DNA from: Clostridioides sp.
Lineage (GTDB): Bacteria > Bacillota > Clostridia > Peptostreptococcales > Peptostreptococcaceae
Reading direction: 5' to 3'
Length of the DNA: 5,819 bases
Assembly: GCA_031272305.1 (NCBI GenBank)
Contig: JAISUA010000037.1
Coordinates: 1 to 5,819, forward strand
The notes beneath the pieces were generated by a model. That model ran no database searches, had not been told where the DNA came from, and saw only the letters and a list, made by a program, of their open reading frames with translations. The position numbers were made by a program, and so were the translations under genes. How positions within the stretch are numbered: the first letter of the stretch is position 1; every line of letters begins with the position of its first letter. Positions 4,751 to 5,819 of the stretch are shown one piece after another.

Positions 4751-5656
4751 TTATCTACTTGCTACAAGTGCACCATACGCAATTGAATACAATTTTGTTT
4801 GATGACTATCTGCTCTCGATGTAAGTACTATAGGTGCTGCTGCTCCCATTATTATTCCAGCAGATTTTGAGTTTGCAAAGTATGTCAATGCTTTTCCTAT
4901 TCCGTTTCCTACTTCAATAGTAGGTACTAGCATAATATCTACATCTCCTGATATTTCACTCTTAAATCCTTTGATTTCACTTGATTGTTTTGATACTGCA
5001 AGGTCGAAAGCTATTGGTCCTTCTACTATCACACCTTCTCCAAAAACACCTTCTTTACAAGCCTCTCTAAGCATTTGTGCATCTACTGTTGCAGGCATCT
5101 TTTCATTTACTTTTTCTTTTGCACATATGCAAGCGACTTTTACATCTTCACCACCTAGGGCTTTTGTTGCTTTTATAGCATTTTGTATTATTTGTACTTT
5201 TTGATTGTAATCTGGAGCTATACACATACCTCCATCAGTTAGAACCAATAATTTATGATATGCAGGAACATCATATATCATAACATGACTCAACAAATTA
5301 GAAGTTCTAAGTCCATATTCTTTGTTCAAAACTTCCTTAAGAAGTACAGACGTATCTAAAAGACCTTTCATAACAAAATCAGCTTCGTTTGAAGAAACCA
5401 ATTTCACTGCAATTTCTGCACATTTTTTGATGTCACTTTCATCAAAAATTTTTACTGAATCAAGATTAAAACCAATTTCTTTTGAAATAGATTCTATTTT
5501 TTCTTTATTTCCAACTAAAATAGGTTCTACAATTCCCATTTCTGATGCATCTTTTATAGCTTGAAGAACTTCTTCATCATGTGCTGCAGCTACAGCAAGT
5601 ACACCTTTCTTTGAACCTTCAATTGCTTGAAACATTTCTTCTAATTTCTTAATCAT
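4751..5656 (-). CDS. ptb: Phosphate butyryltransferase (Ptb)
   Basis: Ptb converts butyryl-CoA and phosphate to butyryl-phosphate and CoA in the cytoplasm. Butyrate kinase normally then makes butyrate and ATP. The protein is about 301-303 residues, the usual length of the phosphate acetyl/butyryltransferase family, and is one such domain throughout. Conserved-looking segments (numbered from the upstream Met) are ADFVMKGLLDTS (94-105), the TDGGM stretch at 142-146, KMPATVDAQ (188-196), VEGPIAFDLAV (213-223), and the C-terminal AAAPIVLTSRADS (274-286). Two ATGs lie six bases apart. I chose 5656 because GGAGG is nine bases before it and only three before the one at 5662. A butyrate kinase gene usually follows ptb, but here the next gene downstream is the response regulator. 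Related acyl-CoA substrates such as branched-chain ones cannot be excluded. Confidence 0.94.
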   Translation of the reverse strand: MIKKLEEMFQAIEGSKKGVLAVAAAHDEEVLQAIKDASEMGIVEPILVGNKEKIESISKEIGFNLDSVKIFDESDIKKCAEIAVKLVSSNEADFVMKGLLDTSVLLKEVLNKEYGLRTSNLLSHVMIYDVPAYHKLLVLTDGGMCIAPDYNQKVQIIQNAIKATKALGGEDVKVACICAKEKVNEKMPATVDAQMLREACKEGVFGEGVIVEGPIAFDLAVSKQSSEIKGFKSEISGDVDIMLVPTIEVGNGIGKALTYFANSKSAGIIMGAAAPIVLTSRADSHQTKLYSIAYGALVASR

Positions 5657-5665
5657 TTTCATATT

Positions 5666-5671
5666 CCTCCC
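5666..5671 (-). promoter_or_regulatory. Ribosome binding site of ptb
   Basis: GGGAGG on the minus strand is three bases before the ATG at 5662 and nine before the ATG at 5656. The spacing favours the inner ATG as the real start, giving a protein beginning MIKKLEEMF. Confidence 0.75.
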
Positions 5672-5687
5672 ATATAAAATAATTACT

Positions 5688-5704
5688 TGTAAACAAATTT
5701 TACA
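5688..5704. promoter_or_regulatory. Inverted repeat in the ptb leader, possible operator
   Basis: TGTAAA-N5-TTTACA is a perfect 6-bp inverted repeat just downstream of the candidate -10 box (5712-5720), about where transcription would start. A repressor bound there would block ptb transcription. It does not match the Rex or CcpA consensus as I know them, and the half-sites have the opposite orientation to the palindrome at 922-939. Confidence 0.4.
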
Positions 5705-5711
5705 TATTTAA

Positions 5712-5720
5712 ATTATATCA
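5712..5720 (-). promoter_or_regulatory. Candidate extended -10 promoter for ptb
   Basis: TGATATAAT on the minus strand is an extended -10 (TGN before a perfect TATAAT), just past the stop of the preceding gene. No good -35 is found 16-18 bp upstream, which is tolerable for an extended -10 promoter. The predicted start is near 5705. Confidence 0.45.
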
Positions 5721-5724
5721 TAAA

Positions 5725-5819
5725 TTAGTTAAAATATTTTTCTAAACATTTCTTTACATCTTCTTTATTAGTCATATCTATAATATCTATAATCATCATT
5801 TCTATTTCTTCATTATCTA
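5725..5819 (-). CDS. C-terminal end of an unrecognised gene (5' part beyond window)
   Basis: The frame enters from the right edge and ends at TAA (5725-5727), giving 30 residues that end in NKEDVKKCLEKYFN. The stretch is rich in Ile, Met, Asp, Glu and Lys and would suit a soluble C-terminal helix. It lies 68 bp before the start of ptb on the same strand, so both could share a transcript. The fragment is too short to recognise. It is called because it is open to the edge, has gene-like composition and stops just before a plausible ptb promoter. Confidence 0.6.
   Translation of the reverse strand, partial: DNEEIEMMIIDIIDMTNKEDVKKCLEKYFN

Noticed and set aside
3875..5564. Plus-strand frames opposite the regulator and ptb genes
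   Set aside because: They lie antisense to strongly conserved coding regions and lack ribosome binding sites.
5688..5704. Rex or CcpA site at ptb
   Set aside because: The half-sites TGTAAA/TTTACA with a five-base spacer do not match TTGTTAA-N4-TTAACAA or the cre consensus.

Overview
The window is AT-rich DNA in which every convincing gene lies on the minus strand, with strong AGGAGG-type ribosome binding sites, TTG and ATG starts and A/T-biased codons. Together with a phosphate butyryltransferase and a Bce-type peptide-antibiotic resistance module, this points to a low-GC Firmicute, most likely an anaerobic Clostridia-class organism. I cannot name a species.

Layout in the direction of transcription (right to left): the last 30 codons of an unrecognised gene (5725-5819); ptb, phosphate butyryltransferase (4751-5656, or 5662 with the alternative start); a palindrome-rich intergenic element bounded by 12-bp direct repeats (4591-4747); an OmpR-family response regulator (3892-4560); its intramembrane-sensing histidine kinase (2591-3847); a cysteine-rich protein with a short collagen-like stretch and a seven-bladed YVTN beta-propeller (1191-2450), closed by a clear intrinsic terminator (1127-1158); a 526-bp intergenic region with two tandem-repeat tracts and a probable BceR-type operator and promoter; and the start of a BceA/MacB-type ABC ATPase (1-664), cut by the window edge. 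Its permease partner would be expected just outside the left edge.

How the genes work together: the regulator, kinase and ATPase are the sensing, signalling and energising parts of a BceRS-BceAB detoxification module. In such modules the transporter senses peptide antibiotics together with the kinase, and the regulator switches on the transporter operon. The palindrome TTACA-N4-TGTAA upstream of the ATPase fits the reported BceR-family core site, so the circuit can be read from this window. The unusual point is that a surface- or spore-coat-like propeller gene, with its own promoter and terminator, sits between kinase and transporter.

The window is rich in short tandem repeats: in-frame units in the kinase (15, 30 and 48 bp), the propeller protein (12 bp) and the ATPase leader (24 bp), and a 37/74-bp noncoding repeat. 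The kinase repeats lie in the loop between the two dimerisation helices and lengthen the protein by roughly 85 residues relative to B. subtilis BceS.
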